The notes beneath the pieces are model-generated. The model saw only the letters and a program-made list of their open reading frames with translations. It did not search any database and was not told the DNA's origin. This document shows positions 8,836 through 18,944 of a DNA stretch of 64,000 nucleotides, piece by piece. The number at the start of each line of letters is the position of its first letter. The first letter of the stretch is position 1. The stretch is taken from NCBI GenBank assembly GCA_013141455.1, contig JABFQW010000036.1, positions 1 to 64,000 of the forward strand. Reading direction: 5' to 3'. The translations under genes and the position numbers were made by a program. The stretch comes from Bacteroidales bacterium. Its GTDB lineage: Bacteria; Bacteroidota; Bacteroidia; Bacteroidales; F082.

Positions 8836-9243
8836 ATGAATTTTAAGATGCTCTGGTTTACTTGTTTAATTGCCCTTGTAACCACACTATTGTTGTCATC
8901 CTGCCAGGATGAAATGGTTAGTCAGCAGATGAATTGTCAATTACTCACTGCCCCGATACAGTTTGCTGAAGACAGCATCCAGGTGGTTTACCATCTCGAG
9001 GCAAAAGGTGATTGTGAATTGGAGAGTTTCTTTTATAATACCGATAATCAAAAAGTTACAATCACAAATCCAGATACAATCGTCGAAGTTTTTGTTACAC
9101 TTTCTGCACAAAAATCGATTCAGGCAGGCGCTTTCGGAACGGCTATGGATGGTTCAATCAGAGTAAGTTTCAAGGCAACTGGCATCGGCAAAACCTATGA
9201 GGCTATGGATCAATGCCAGCAAAATATCTTGAAGGACAAATAA
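8836..9243 (+). CDS. Hypothetical lipoprotein
   Basis: Lipobox-like LLLSSCQDE; no family recognised. Confidence 0.6.
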   Translation: MNFKMLWFTCLIALVTTLLLSSCQDEMVSQQMNCQLLTAPIQFAEDSIQVVYHLEAKGDCELESFFYNTDNQKVTITNPDTIVEVFVTLSAQKSIQAGAFGTAMDGSIRVSFKATGIGKTYEAMDQCQQNILKDK

Positions 9244-9265
9244 AAAACTACAATTTTCCTGATAT

Positions 9266-12061
9266 CTATTGTATCAGAATCTTTGCTGTTTCAATCTTAT
9301 CACCGCCTTTGATTACAACAAAGTAGAAACCATCCGGTACATTCATCAGCGATTCAAATTTTATTGATTGCTGACCTGATTGTGAAAAATGATGGTCTAT
9401 TTGATCAATTACCTGGCCAATTGAATTGTAAATCAATATATTATATTCGCCAACTTCCTTAACCTCCACCTGTAATTCGATATTACCATTTGAAGGATTC
9501 GGAATAACTTTTATTGAAGAATTATTTCCGTATTTATTCTCATTCACCCCGATTGTGGGTGATACCAATCGTTTTGTTGTGTAAACCCTGAATTCACCGG
9601 CACCTAACAAAATAGGTGCATTGGCATTTACCACATCAATGGAGTCGTTATGGAAATAGTCGAACCATTTACCCAGTTTTAAAAACTTTGGGTCGATTTC
9701 ATTCTCCCACACATCAAAATTTGCCAATACAGCCACCGACATATCTGTATTTACCAGATGCAGACTTTTGTTCAGTCCGGTTGCATTTAAAGTGTAATCA
9801 GTCGTTTTAAACACCTCATGCGATTTACGCAGCTCCATCAGGGCCGAGTAATAGTTGTAGAGTCTTTTTCTGTCGGGGTTATCGAAATAATTCCACAGTA
9901 TGGGTTTCGGACATACCCTACAATCCTGATAATTGATACTAATATCATAGCCGAGTTCTCCAAATTGCCATATCATTTTTGGCCCCGGTATAAGCAGGAA
10001 CATGGCGGCTGCTGCGGCGCTCCGACGGGTAGCGATATCGATTAGTTTCACATTGTGGTTCGGATTTTCGCTATTACCATAGGTGATGTTTTTAAACATC
10101 TGGCGTTCTTCGTCGTGACTTTCCATATATCCCACCAGATGTGGTTTCGAAAAACCCCTTTTCTCATACGAAACCCACGAAAAATCCGATTCACTTTCAT
10201 AGCCCATCGTCGCCTGGTTGTAATTGTGTACGCTGTTTCCCCACACCATCATGCCATAAGCAGTCAAAACCTTTTCTTCTGAATTGTCGGCGAAATGTTC
10301 AAGAATCACGTAAGCGCTATCATTCACCTCCCAGATTTTGTCGGCCATTCTTTCCAGGATAGCGATCCGCCAGGGATTGTAGGCACCTCCATCACCCACC
10401 ACATTGGAGAACCCTTTCGTGAAATCGAAACGGAATCCGTCCACCTTAAATTCATTCAGCCAGAAAGCATTTACCCGGTCAACAAAGTCTTTTGTGTTTT
10501 GACTTTCGTGGTTAAAATCGTTACCCCAGCAATAAGGTTCGTGTGGACAAACCTGGTTATACCATGGATTATTCGCAGCCGGCCGGTTGTTTGCGGCATC
10601 GTAATACAATTGTACCATCGGTGATTGCCCGTAAGAATGGTTCAGTACCATATCGATAATTACAGCAATGCCTCTCCGGTGGCATTCATCAATAAAGGCT
10701 TTGTAATCGTTGTAAGTGCCATAGGCTTTGTCGGTCGCGAAATAATATGCCGGATTATAACCCCAGGAGTCATTGCCTTCAAACTCGTTGATTGGCATCA
10801 GTTCGATGGCTGTAACACCAAGATTTTGGAGATAATCCAATGTATCTTTCACTGTTTTGATGTCACGCGTTGATACAAAATCACGGATGAGAAGTTCATA
10901 AATGAGTAATTCATCATTCGGTCTTGGGTTGAAATGCTCTATCTGCCAGGTGTAAGCTTGTTGCGCTGTTTGAAATATACTCACGAAACCAGTAGTTTTT
11001 CCAACGGGATAAGGTTTCAGATTTGGATAGGTCGTGTTTGGGATGTATAAATCGTTCCATGGATCAAGCACCTTGTTGCAATATGGATCGCCAATCTTTA
11101 ATTCACCATCAACAAGATACTGGTAGGCATATTCTTTACCTGGTTCTAAATTATTGATCTGTAACCAGTAACGTCTCGAATCGGGGGTGCGTTTCATATA
11201 ATTTCCATCTTCAATCTGCCAATTGTTAAATTCACCCAACACAAAAGCAAATGATTTGTAAGGAGCAAACAGACAAAGTAAAACGGTTGAATCGTTGAGG
11301 TAATTGATTCCATCCACCATGCCTGAAGGGAGCTCAGCAATGGTGACGGCTGAACGGATAAAATAGCTGAATGAGTCGGCCACTACTTCGGTGTTTGCAT
11401 AGGCGATGGCTTTCACCATCGATGTTCCCGAACCGTTGGCAGTTATGGTGTATTCAAGGGTCGATGAAGTTGTCGAGGTAACTCTGGTATTGTTAATGAG
11501 TAATACGGTTGAGTCAGCGTTATTTGAAGCGACTGACACCGGTATGATGGCTCCTGATTCAACAAGTACCTGATCGAGTGTGGGTTGAATAAAAGCCACA
11601 TTCAATCCTGCAGGATAAACATCATAAAATATATCACCACCTTCGGCAGTTTTACCTTCGAGCCAGCTACCATTAACCTGCACACCGCTTCGGAAAACGA
11701 AAGCGAGTTTCAATATCGTTTCACCCACCGGTACACCATAATAATCACGGATTCCGGGTGTGATCGATAAGGTATAAACATCCGTGGCGATACGGGTGAG
11801 TTTCGTTTCGGGGAGGTTCTGGCCCCAATCGGATACCACATATTTCCAGTCGGAGCCACCGGTCGAGTTATTCGTAATTACACCGGTATGGGCATAAACA
11901 TCGCCGGTGTAGCCTGCCAAACCACCGCTACCTTCGGCAGCATGAAAAGTGACAACCACTGCATCCAAATCAGTTGGAAACGCCGGATCAACCACAATCA
12001 CCTGTCCGTTGACGGTGTAGAGTGTTGACATTATGATAAGTAAAAAGAATAGTTTTTTCAT
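9266..12061 (-). CDS. Secreted GH13 alpha-amylase-family protein with T9SS type A C-terminal sorting domain
   Basis: GH13 motifs VIIDMVLNH, VDGFRFDFTKGF, VILEHF, YMESHDEE; C-term VIPNPSNGNIELQV...GEYNILIYNSIGQVI...DGFYFVVIKGGDKIETAKILIQ. Confidence 0.92.
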   Translation of the reverse strand: MKKLFFLLIIMSTLYTVNGQVIVVDPAFPTDLDAVVVTFHAAEGSGGLAGYTGDVYAHTGVITNNSTGGSDWKYVVSDWGQNLPETKLTRIATDVYTLSITPGIRDYYGVPVGETILKLAFVFRSGVQVNGSWLEGKTAEGGDIFYDVYPAGLNVAFIQPTLDQVLVESGAIIPVSVASNNADSTVLLINNTRVTSTTSSTLEYTITANGSGTSMVKAIAYANTEVVADSFSYFIRSAVTIAELPSGMVDGINYLNDSTVLLCLFAPYKSFAFVLGEFNNWQIEDGNYMKRTPDSRRYWLQINNLEPGKEYAYQYLVDGELKIGDPYCNKVLDPWNDLYIPNTTYPNLKPYPVGKTTGFVSIFQTAQQAYTWQIEHFNPRPNDELLIYELLIRDFVSTRDIKTVKDTLDYLQNLGVTAIELMPINEFEGNDSWGYNPAYYFATDKAYGTYNDYKAFIDECHRRGIAVIIDMVLNHSYGQSPMVQLYYDAANNRPAANNPWYNQVCPHEPYCWGNDFNHESQNTKDFVDRVNAFWLNEFKVDGFRFDFTKGFSNVVGDGGAYNPWRIAILERMADKIWEVNDSAYVILEHFADNSEEKVLTAYGMMVWGNSVHNYNQATMGYESESDFSWVSYEKRGFSKPHLVGYMESHDEERQMFKNITYGNSENPNHNVKLIDIATRRSAAAAAMFLLIPGPKMIWQFGELGYDISINYQDCRVCPKPILWNYFDNPDRKRLYNYYSALMELRKSHEVFKTTDYTLNATGLNKSLHLVNTDMSVAVLANFDVWENEIDPKFLKLGKWFDYFHNDSIDVVNANAPILLGAGEFRVYTTKRLVSPTIGVNENKYGNNSSIKVIPNPSNGNIELQVEVKEVGEYNILIYNSIGQVIDQIDHHFSQSGQQSIKFESLMNVPDGFYFVVIKGGDKIETAKILIQ

Positions 12062-12135
12062 GGTAAAAGTATTATCGTGATTAAATCGTAATGTTGTTTA
12101 TTTATTGAGTCCCCTCCGAAAAGCAAACTATTGCC

Positions 12136-12177
12136 ACAAAAACACCAAATTTCACCAATGGTGAAACACTGATTGTG
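12136..12177 (-). repeat. Dispersed repeat family B copy 1 (contains TTTCACCA-A-TGGTGAAA palindrome)
   Basis: Reverse complement matches 56418-56459 at 36/42 positions without gaps. Confidence 0.6.
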
Positions 12178-12301
12178 CGTGTTTGGAGTATTTTGGAGAT
12201 TTGGAGTATTCGTAGCATTTCTTTTTTTAACAGTTTTCGGAGTGGGCTCTTTATTGAAATTCAAAAGTATAATGCTTAATCTGTCAATCAGTCTGATTTT
12301 T

Positions 12302-13702
12302 TTATAATTCAAATTCATCGCCCGATTTTGGAATGAGGATATTTTTGAATCCTTTCGTTTGCAACTCGGCGGAATATTTCTGCTGTACCGGATACTCTCC
12401 ATGAACAAGATAAATACGTTTCATTACGTCTTTGTCCTGACAGCCTAAGTAATCCGACATTTCGTTGTAGTCGGCATGTCCGCTGAATGAATCGATTTTA
12501 AAAATCTCAGCCCTAACCGGATGTGGAATCCCAAAGATTGATATTTCATCATCGCCCCGGGTGATCCTGGCACCAAGCGTTGTTGGTGCGCAATAACCAA
12601 CGATGAGAACAGAATTTGCCTGATTTTCGATATTGTTAGCCAGATGATGTTTGATGCGTCCGGCTTCCATCATTCCTGAAGCAGAGATGATGACACAGGG
12701 TTCGTTTTTATCGTTCAGTTTTTTCGAATCTTCCACATTTTTAATATAGTGCAATCCACCAAAACCAAATGGATCAGGATCGGTTTGAAGCATTTCGGTA
12801 ACTTCATTGTTAAAACATTCGGCATGCATGCTGAATATATCGGTTGCGTTTACGGCAAGCGGACTATCAACGTAAATAGGTATTTTGGGTAATAATCCCT
12901 CGTTGGAAAATTTATTCAGTACGTAAACGATTTCCTGGGTTCGGCCAATGGCAAAAGAAGGAATAATCAGTTTTCCCTTTTTTTCGACACAGGTTCGTTT
13001 CACGATGCGTAATAGTTCAGCTTCAGCACCCTGCCGATCCTTATGAAGGCGGTCGCCATAGGTTGATTCGGCAATCAGGTAATCACACTGTGGAAATGCA
13101 TCGGGAGGTCTGAGAATATAATTTTGCGGACGGCCAATGTCGCCTGTGTAGGCTAATCGTGTTTTTATGCCATTTTCCTCTAACTCAAGTGTAACAATAC
13201 CACTACCCAACAGATGACCCGAATTGGTAAATTTGACTTTTGTGTGTTTATCAATCTGAAGTTTACGGTTATAAGCCACACCAATAAACAGCTCCATGCA
13301 ATTGATGGCATCCTGTTTGGTGTAAATTGGCTGAACAGGAGGGAGGCCTTTCCGGGCTTGTTTTTTATTGAACCAAAGGGTGTCGTGTTCCTGAATAAAA
13401 CCACTGTCGGCCAGCATGATAGCGCATAAATCGCGTGTAGCTGAGGTGCAGATCACAGAACCGCGGAATCCTTTTTTGTAAAAATAGGGTATCATCCCTG
13501 AATGGTCGATGTGGGCATGTGAAAGTATGATATGGTCAATCTCTGCCGGATCAACACCGGGATTACGGTTCATACTATCCGTTTCGAGGCCTTTACCCTG
13601 AAAGGCACCGCAATCGAGCAGTATTTTCTTTCCTTGTGCAGTGGTAATGAGGTGTTTACTACCTGTTACTTCGCGGGCTGCGCCTAAGAATTTAATTTTC
13701 AT
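12302..13702 (-). CDS. MBL-fold beta-CASP RNA metallo-hydrolase (RNase J/CPSF73-like)
   Basis: SHAHIDHSGMIPYF, STYGDRLH, SASGMMEAGRIKHHL, FSGHADYNEMSDYL. Confidence 0.9.
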   Translation of the reverse strand: MKIKFLGAAREVTGSKHLITTAQGKKILLDCGAFQGKGLETDSMNRNPGVDPAEIDHIILSHAHIDHSGMIPYFYKKGFRGSVICTSATRDLCAIMLADSGFIQEHDTLWFNKKQARKGLPPVQPIYTKQDAINCMELFIGVAYNRKLQIDKHTKVKFTNSGHLLGSGIVTLELEENGIKTRLAYTGDIGRPQNYILRPPDAFPQCDYLIAESTYGDRLHKDRQGAEAELLRIVKRTCVEKKGKLIIPSFAIGRTQEIVYVLNKFSNEGLLPKIPIYVDSPLAVNATDIFSMHAECFNNEVTEMLQTDPDPFGFGGLHYIKNVEDSKKLNDKNEPCVIISASGMMEAGRIKHHLANNIENQANSVLIVGYCAPTTLGARITRGDDEISIFGIPHPVRAEIFKIDSFSGHADYNEMSDYLGCQDKDVMKRIYLVHGEYPVQQKYSAELQTKGFKNILIPKSGDEFEL

Positions 13703-13988
13703 GCTATTTTATTTTCGGGAAATGAGAATACCCATTTATATCATCAAAGATAATGCTTTTTTTTGCCTACTTATCAGATAAGCCATTCAACAGCAACTAT
13801 GGAATTTCCATCGGTTGCGGGATTAGTTTCGGCCATGCATATGATTAAAATTGCATGCGTGTTATATGCTCAATGGTGTATTCAACAGATGTGTATGCGT
13901 GCAGAGAGCAAATCGGCAACAGTCAGGAATTTATTTATAAGTTTATACAATAGCCTTACACGGTGAATGTTTCGAAAACTATTGAGGT

Positions 13989-15293
13989 TTATAGGTTCGG
14001 TATAAGCAAATATTTCCAAACAGGTATTATTTCAATTATTCCGGATTCAAGCCTGATACTTTCTGTTTCTTTTTGGGTTATGATAAATCCAGTATTTACA
14101 TTCAACTCTATCATGGCGGTTTTTAATGCATTGATTTCTCTCATCCGCGTAGTAGGATTTACCAGCGTTTCGCAAACTTGCAGAAGAATAAGCTTGCCCT
14201 CAGCATTGTTAAAAACAAAATCAACCTCCAGATTTCCCTTTGTTTTGTAATAGAAAATATCAGCTGTTAATCGCCTGATAGCCAAAAAGATAATATTTTC
14301 CAAAATATGTCCGGTATTTGTTAAAATACCCGATGATACTGACCGAATCAATGCATGGTCAACGCAATATATTTTTTTTGAATTGGCGTTTGAACGACGA
14401 AATGATGCATCAAACAAACGTACTGTGTAGAGAAAGTAAGCGTCTTCGAACCATTTAAGGTACTCCGAAACAGAACTCTTGGGTACATTATATCCAAGGG
14501 ATTTTAGAAATCCGGTGAGGCTGTTAATAGTGTACATGGAGGCGATATTTTCCAGTAAATTTTTTGCCAGATCAACCAGGGCTCTTGGATGGGAGATATC
14601 GTATCGTTCAATTAAATCGCGAAAAAGTATCGAGTCGAAATACTCCTGATGTACTTTGATCCGCAACGATTTTTCTAATCCAACAACTTCCGGAAATCCA
14701 CCACAATTCCAATAACTCTGGTATGCATTTTCAATAAAATGACGCTGTTGTGAGTTGAGTGGAAGGTCATTTTTAATGGTAAGATGATCAGTATATTCTT
14801 TAAAAGAGAAGGGGAAAAGTTCCCATGACAACGCCCGACCCCGCATTTGCGTCGCAATTTCCTTTGATAACATTTGTGCCGAAGACCCTGATATATAGAC
14901 GACTACATTTTCTGTTCTTAAAATTCGATCGACGTACGCTTCCCAGCCTGGTACGTTTTGTATTTCATCAAAAAAACAATAGATGGTTTCCTGAGATTTT
15001 TTATGTGGATAAAGTGAATAAAATGATTGTAACACCATATCTAATCCAAATGAGTAAAGATTTGAAAGGCGGTCGTCAAAGAAGTTAAGATACAAAATGT
15101 TTTCTTTAGAAACACCTTCCAACATCAAGTTCGCCGCTATCTGATGCAGTAACGTGGATTTTCCTGATCTGCGAACACCAATGATTATTGTTGCTTTGTT
15201 ATTTACCCGCGTTGGCTTAAGATGCCGTGTAGTACCTGTAAACAATGACCCTGACTGTGCATCAATTATCATTTCTTTCAACAATTCTTTCAT
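13989..15293 (-). CDS. AAA ATPase with DUF4143-type C-terminus
   Basis: Walker A GVRRSGKSTLLHQI, Walker B-like YCFFDEIQNV, C-term YYKTKGNLEVDFVF. Confidence 0.85.
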   Translation of the reverse strand: MKELLKEMIIDAQSGSLFTGTTRHLKPTRVNNKATIIIGVRRSGKSTLLHQIAANLMLEGVSKENILYLNFFDDRLSNLYSFGLDMVLQSFYSLYPHKKSQETIYCFFDEIQNVPGWEAYVDRILRTENVVVYISGSSAQMLSKEIATQMRGRALSWELFPFSFKEYTDHLTIKNDLPLNSQQRHFIENAYQSYWNCGGFPEVVGLEKSLRIKVHQEYFDSILFRDLIERYDISHPRALVDLAKNLLENIASMYTINSLTGFLKSLGYNVPKSSVSEYLKWFEDAYFLYTVRLFDASFRRSNANSKKIYCVDHALIRSVSSGILTNTGHILENIIFLAIRRLTADIFYYKTKGNLEVDFVFNNAEGKLILLQVCETLVNPTTRMREINALKTAMIELNVNTGFIITQKETESIRLESGIIEIIPVWKYLLIPNL

Positions 15294-15510
15294 CTTGCAA
15301 TTATATTAAGTGGTAAATATTATTACCGATTTAATGCAAAATTAGTAATTCTCGTTACCGATTGTTGTTTTGCTTCAATTATTTTCGATTCTTGTACCCT
15401 ATCTCACATGCCGACAGCTTTCGTGCTATTTAAAATTTCTAATCGTTGCCCGGCCGGGGTTGAATAGTTACGAATGTTTAATAGAGTTAATTGCTAATAT
15501 TCTTTCAGGC

Positions 15511-15549
15511 TGAGCAGCCTGACTCGGCAACTTGACGAGGAAGTCGAGG
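15511..15549 (+). repeat. Dispersed repeat family A copy 2
   Basis: TGAGCAGCCTGACTCGGCAACTTGACGAGGAAGTCGAGG. Confidence 0.6.
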
Positions 15550-15598
15550 CCCACTAAAAAAAGTCTGATACTGCGTGTTTTAAAGCTTAACGATTACA

Positions 15599-15637
15599 TT
15601 TCGACTCCCTCGTCATATTTCCGAGGTAAGCTGCTCA
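15599..15637 (-). repeat. Dispersed repeat family A copy 3, inverted relative to copy 2
   Basis: Reverse complement TGAGCAGCTTACCTCGGAAATATGACGAGGGAGTCGAAA; 30/39 identical to copy 2. Confidence 0.6.
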
Positions 15638-15901
15638 ATGTTACAGTGATTCAAGTTTTTCCCAATTGAAAATTATTATCATCAAATTAAACAGATACTA
15701 AGTGTTTGTAATTCAGCGTGAATTATCATCCTTTAAAAAGACTCTTGGTTGGGCTTATCAAAAAAAACAGATAGTTTGCTTTTTTTAGTCTCATACTGAT
15801 AAATTTTGGGTAAATAAAAAAATACTACTGAATAAACTTCAGAAAATTTCTTGTTCTAAATTTTAAATTTTCAGGTTTGTGTATCTCAATGGAGAAAACA
15901 T

Positions 15902-15937
15902 AAAAAAAGAGGCCATCTCCTGAGAGCGGCCTCTTTT
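15902..15937 (-). terminator. Rho-independent terminator of the sus-like operon
   Basis: On minus strand: AAAAGAGGCC-loop-GGCCTCTTTTTTT. Confidence 0.8.
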
Positions 15938-15953
15938 CAGAGTGAGTTATCGA

Positions 15954-17804
15954 TCAGTTTTTAACGATCGAATAGGTTGGTATTGTACCATTCAGATACA
16001 ATTTAATGGTGTAATTTCCAGCTTCGGTAACCGCAATATTTGGTCCACCATATTCGAGGTTATCTGTTGTTCCTCCCAAATTAACTGCCCAATCATCGTT
16101 GGCCCTGAATTTGAATTCACCCGCAATAAGGTCAACAGTGATAGTCATCGCGTTGTTGATTGCATCCCAACTCATATTCTGATCCGAGTCCCATCCACCA
16201 GGTGTGGCACTTCCGATCAATCCCCATCTGTTGGCACTGTATGTGTAGGCAAATGGGTTACTCAGGTCGAGGGTAAAGAAATAATCATCTTCCAGACTAA
16301 CCGGGATATTCGAACCACCTGCGTCTAATGTTCCGTTAGCGGCAGTACTGCCATAATTGTAATCCCAGTTATGGTTAGCTCTGAATTTGAATTCAGCAGC
16401 AGTCAGGTGAATAGCACCTTTCCAGGTTCTGGATTCTGGCTCATAGCTTAATGCGGTTTCATCATCCCAGCCTGATGGAGTTGCACTGCCAATTACTCCC
16501 CATTGGGTAGCAACGGCTGTATATGTCAATGTTGCAGCATCGGCATTCAATTTATAATATCCGGCAGGTGAGTTCATGTTTCCACCATTAGGATCTAAAA
16601 TACCAGCGCCGCCATCGCCATAATTAGGACCATCCCAATTAGGCTGGGTAGCAAATTTCCATTCATTTGTTCCATTTGCCATATACACATAACCTTCCAA
16701 CTGATCAGGGGCAGTTTCTAAGCTTTTTACCTGAGGTGAGTTTTCAGGGCTCCAATCAGCATAGGTTGTGCCCGGATAACTTGCTGCTACATAATTCCCC
16801 GGAACATACCAAACACGGATCGGGATCAGGGTTGTGAACGAAAATTCTTCGCCGTAAGCCGTCCCAACACTGTTGGTGGCATAAGCACGAACGTAATAGG
16901 TCGTCAGGCCTTGCAAACCTGTCATCGGACTTTGGAATTCACCCAAACCGGCACCATTTTTCGTGGTATCATCGTTTATTGTTGGATTGGATAAAATACC
17001 GAAACAAACACCACGTGCTGTGACTTCTACACCACCGTTATTTGTAACATTTCCACCACTGACGGCTGATAATCCGGTGATATTGGTAACCGCTGAAGTG
17101 CTGACAACAGGAACAACAGGGGCAAGGGTGGTAAACTCAACTTGCTGGCCGTAAGTCGTTCCTACGCTATTTGTTGCATAAGCACGGACATAATACTTAG
17201 TAGAAGCGCTCAGGCTTGTAAATGAACTGAAAAATTCTCCTACTCCGGCAGTGTCTGCAATAACATTATCGGCGAGGGTGGGTTCAGGATTCAAACCAAA
17301 ACATATACCCCGTGCAGTAATTGCTGAACCGCCATCGGAAGTAATATTTCCACCTCCATTGGCTGAAGTGCTTTGGATGTTTGTAATTGCTGAAGTAGTG
17401 ATAAATGGAAGTACGGGTAGTGTGGTAAAATTAAATTCTTCCCCGTACATAACACCACCAGCATTAACCGCATAAGCTCTGACATAATAGGTCGTGAAGA
17501 AACTTAATCCGCTAAGGGTAATGGTATAGGCAGCATTCTTTGTATCGCCTGTAAACGCGATCTTATTGTTGTCGATAGTAGGATTGGCGGCGGTATTGTA
17601 ACAAACGCCCCTTTCGGTAAAGCCATCACTGCCAGCTACAACAAAACCAACGACAGTGGCTGAATCTGATGTAACATCGAATACCTGTGAAGTGGACAAC
17701 TTTGGATCCAATTTCACATCCGGATTCTCCTTGGTACATGAAACGGCTAATAAGGCCGTTATTACCAGGACCGAAAATATTTTCAAAATTGAAATTCTTT
17801 TCAT
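15954..17804 (-). CDS. SusF/SusE-family outer-membrane lipoprotein with three tandem FN3-like repeats and SusE/F starch-binding-type domains
   Basis: Lipobox LAVSCTKE; repeated TTYYVRAYA.N..G..YGE.F.FTTL units; repeated WGxIGSATPxGWD...EFKFRAN units. Confidence 0.82.
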   Translation of the reverse strand: MKRISILKIFSVLVITALLAVSCTKENPDVKLDPKLSTSQVFDVTSDSATVVGFVVAGSDGFTERGVCYNTAANPTIDNNKIAFTGDTKNAAYTITLSGLSFFTTYYVRAYAVNAGGVMYGEEFNFTTLPVLPFITTSAITNIQSTSANGGGNITSDGGSAITARGICFGLNPEPTLADNVIADTAGVGEFFSSFTSLSASTKYYVRAYATNSVGTTYGQQVEFTTLAPVVPVVSTSAVTNITGLSAVSGGNVTNNGGVEVTARGVCFGILSNPTINDDTTKNGAGLGEFQSPMTGLQGLTTYYVRAYATNSVGTAYGEEFSFTTLIPIRVWYVPGNYVAASYPGTTYADWSPENSPQVKSLETAPDQLEGYVYMANGTNEWKFATQPNWDGPNYGDGGAGILDPNGGNMNSPAGYYKLNADAATLTYTAVATQWGVIGSATPSGWDDETALSYEPESRTWKGAIHLTAAEFKFRANHNWDYNYGSTAANGTLDAGGSNIPVSLEDDYFFTLDLSNPFAYTYSANRWGLIGSATPGGWDSDQNMSWDAINNAMTITVDLIAGEFKFRANDDWAVNLGGTTDNLEYGGPNIAVTEAGNYTIKLYLNGTIPTYSIVKN

Positions 17805-17834
17805 ATTCTATTTTATTTATTGATTTAGTTTCAA

Positions 17835-17901
17835 AAACTTTGGTGGTTCACTGTGCCGGTTTTAAGCGAGGCCCCGAACAAGCACAGTGAGCCCAAAGTT
17901 T
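17835..17901 (-). repeat. Two-segment inverted repeat (hairpin) between susE-like and susF-like genes
   Basis: AAACTTTGG-tggt-TCACTGTGC ... GCACAGTGA-gc-CCAAAGTTT; T-run follows on the minus strand. Confidence 0.65.
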
Positions 17902-17909
17902 AAGGAATT

Positions 17910-18926
17910 TTAGTTTTTAACAATTGTACATGTACCGGTAGCATCGTTAATGATGGTCAGGTTGATGGTATAATTCCCTGCTGTTACAGGGAGGTTGGCG
18001 CCGCCTTGTACCAGATTGTCAGGGGTTCCACCGAGGTTCCATGCCCAACCATCATCTTTTCTGAATTTTATTTCACCATCAACCAGGTCAATCGTGATAT
18101 ACCAGGTCTCAGTTTGTGAATCGTAATCCATTTTCTGGTCAGGGGTATCCCAGCCGTTAGGAGTAGCAGAACCAATAAGTCCAATCATATAAGGGGTCAG
18201 GCTATAAGTAAGATCATTGGTGTTAGCATTAAGCTTGTGCCATCCCGCTGCTGCCGGAACAAACGCGGCACCATCTATTACAAGATTGCTTCCGCTTGCT
18301 CCATATACAATGTTTGCATCCGGATCTAATAAAGTAAACGGGTTTGCTGGATCAAGTTTCACAAATCCGAAATATGTACCATCGCCAAGAGCAGACTCAA
18401 TTTTCTGATCAATACCAGAATCGATAAGGTTCAATCGTGGTAAACCATATAAGGTAACTTCAGCTGTTTTTATTTCAGATGAATATTCCAATGGATTTGA
18501 ACTGGTTCCTAACGCACCTGTTCCGGCATCAACAACCAAAACAGCTCTGATGCGAAAATCGATAGTTGAAACAGCATCGGCCGGGAATTTTTTCAGTAAC
18601 AATCCATTCAGGTCGCTTACCGTAATTTCAAGATTGACAAGATTAACCGCGGTAAGGATGGTTGTAGATTCTGCGAAATTATTCCCTGAAGCACAGGCTT
18701 CCAGAAAATAGTTGGCAGAGGCTGCAAATCCGGGATTGACCGGGGTACCGGTAAATACAAGCACGTTTGTCCCATTGTTTCGCGTTAGTGTTAAGTCGGG
18801 AACTGTTGTAAGTGATGGGGCAACAGGATTGGCTAACATCGTGATTTTGTCTCCATCCTTCTTGCAACCGGTGAAAATACCAATCAACCCTATCAATGTT
18901 ATAGTTAAAATTAGATTTCTTTTCAT
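17910..18926 (-). CDS. SusE/SusF-family outer-membrane lipoprotein
   Basis: Lipobox GIFTGCKK; SusE-like N-terminal domain; IGLIGSATPNGWDTPDQKM... domain shared with the downstream gene. Confidence 0.82.
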   Translation of the reverse strand: MKRNLILTITLIGLIGIFTGCKKDGDKITMLANPVAPSLTTVPDLTLTRNNGTNVLVFTGTPVNPGFAASANYFLEACASGNNFAESTTILTAVNLVNLEITVSDLNGLLLKKFPADAVSTIDFRIRAVLVVDAGTGALGTSSNPLEYSSEIKTAEVTLYGLPRLNLIDSGIDQKIESALGDGTYFGFVKLDPANPFTLLDPDANIVYGASGSNLVIDGAAFVPAAAGWHKLNANTNDLTYSLTPYMIGLIGSATPNGWDTPDQKMDYDSQTETWYITIDLVDGEIKFRKDDGWAWNLGGTPDNLVQGGANLPVTAGNYTINLTIINDATGTCTIVKN

Positions 18927-18944
18927 TTTCTAATGTTTTAGAGA

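Noticed and set aside
12058-12408. 116-aa minus ORF between amylase and MBL genes
   Set aside because: Overlaps both neighbours and a repeat family B copy; no coding features.
13763-13966. 67-aa plus ORF in intergenic DNA
   Set aside because: No signal peptide, domain or promoter-like support.
16820-17700. Possible CRISPR/tandem DNA repeats
   Set aside because: Explained by in-frame FN3-like protein domain repeats; unit length ~270-280 bp, no spacers.
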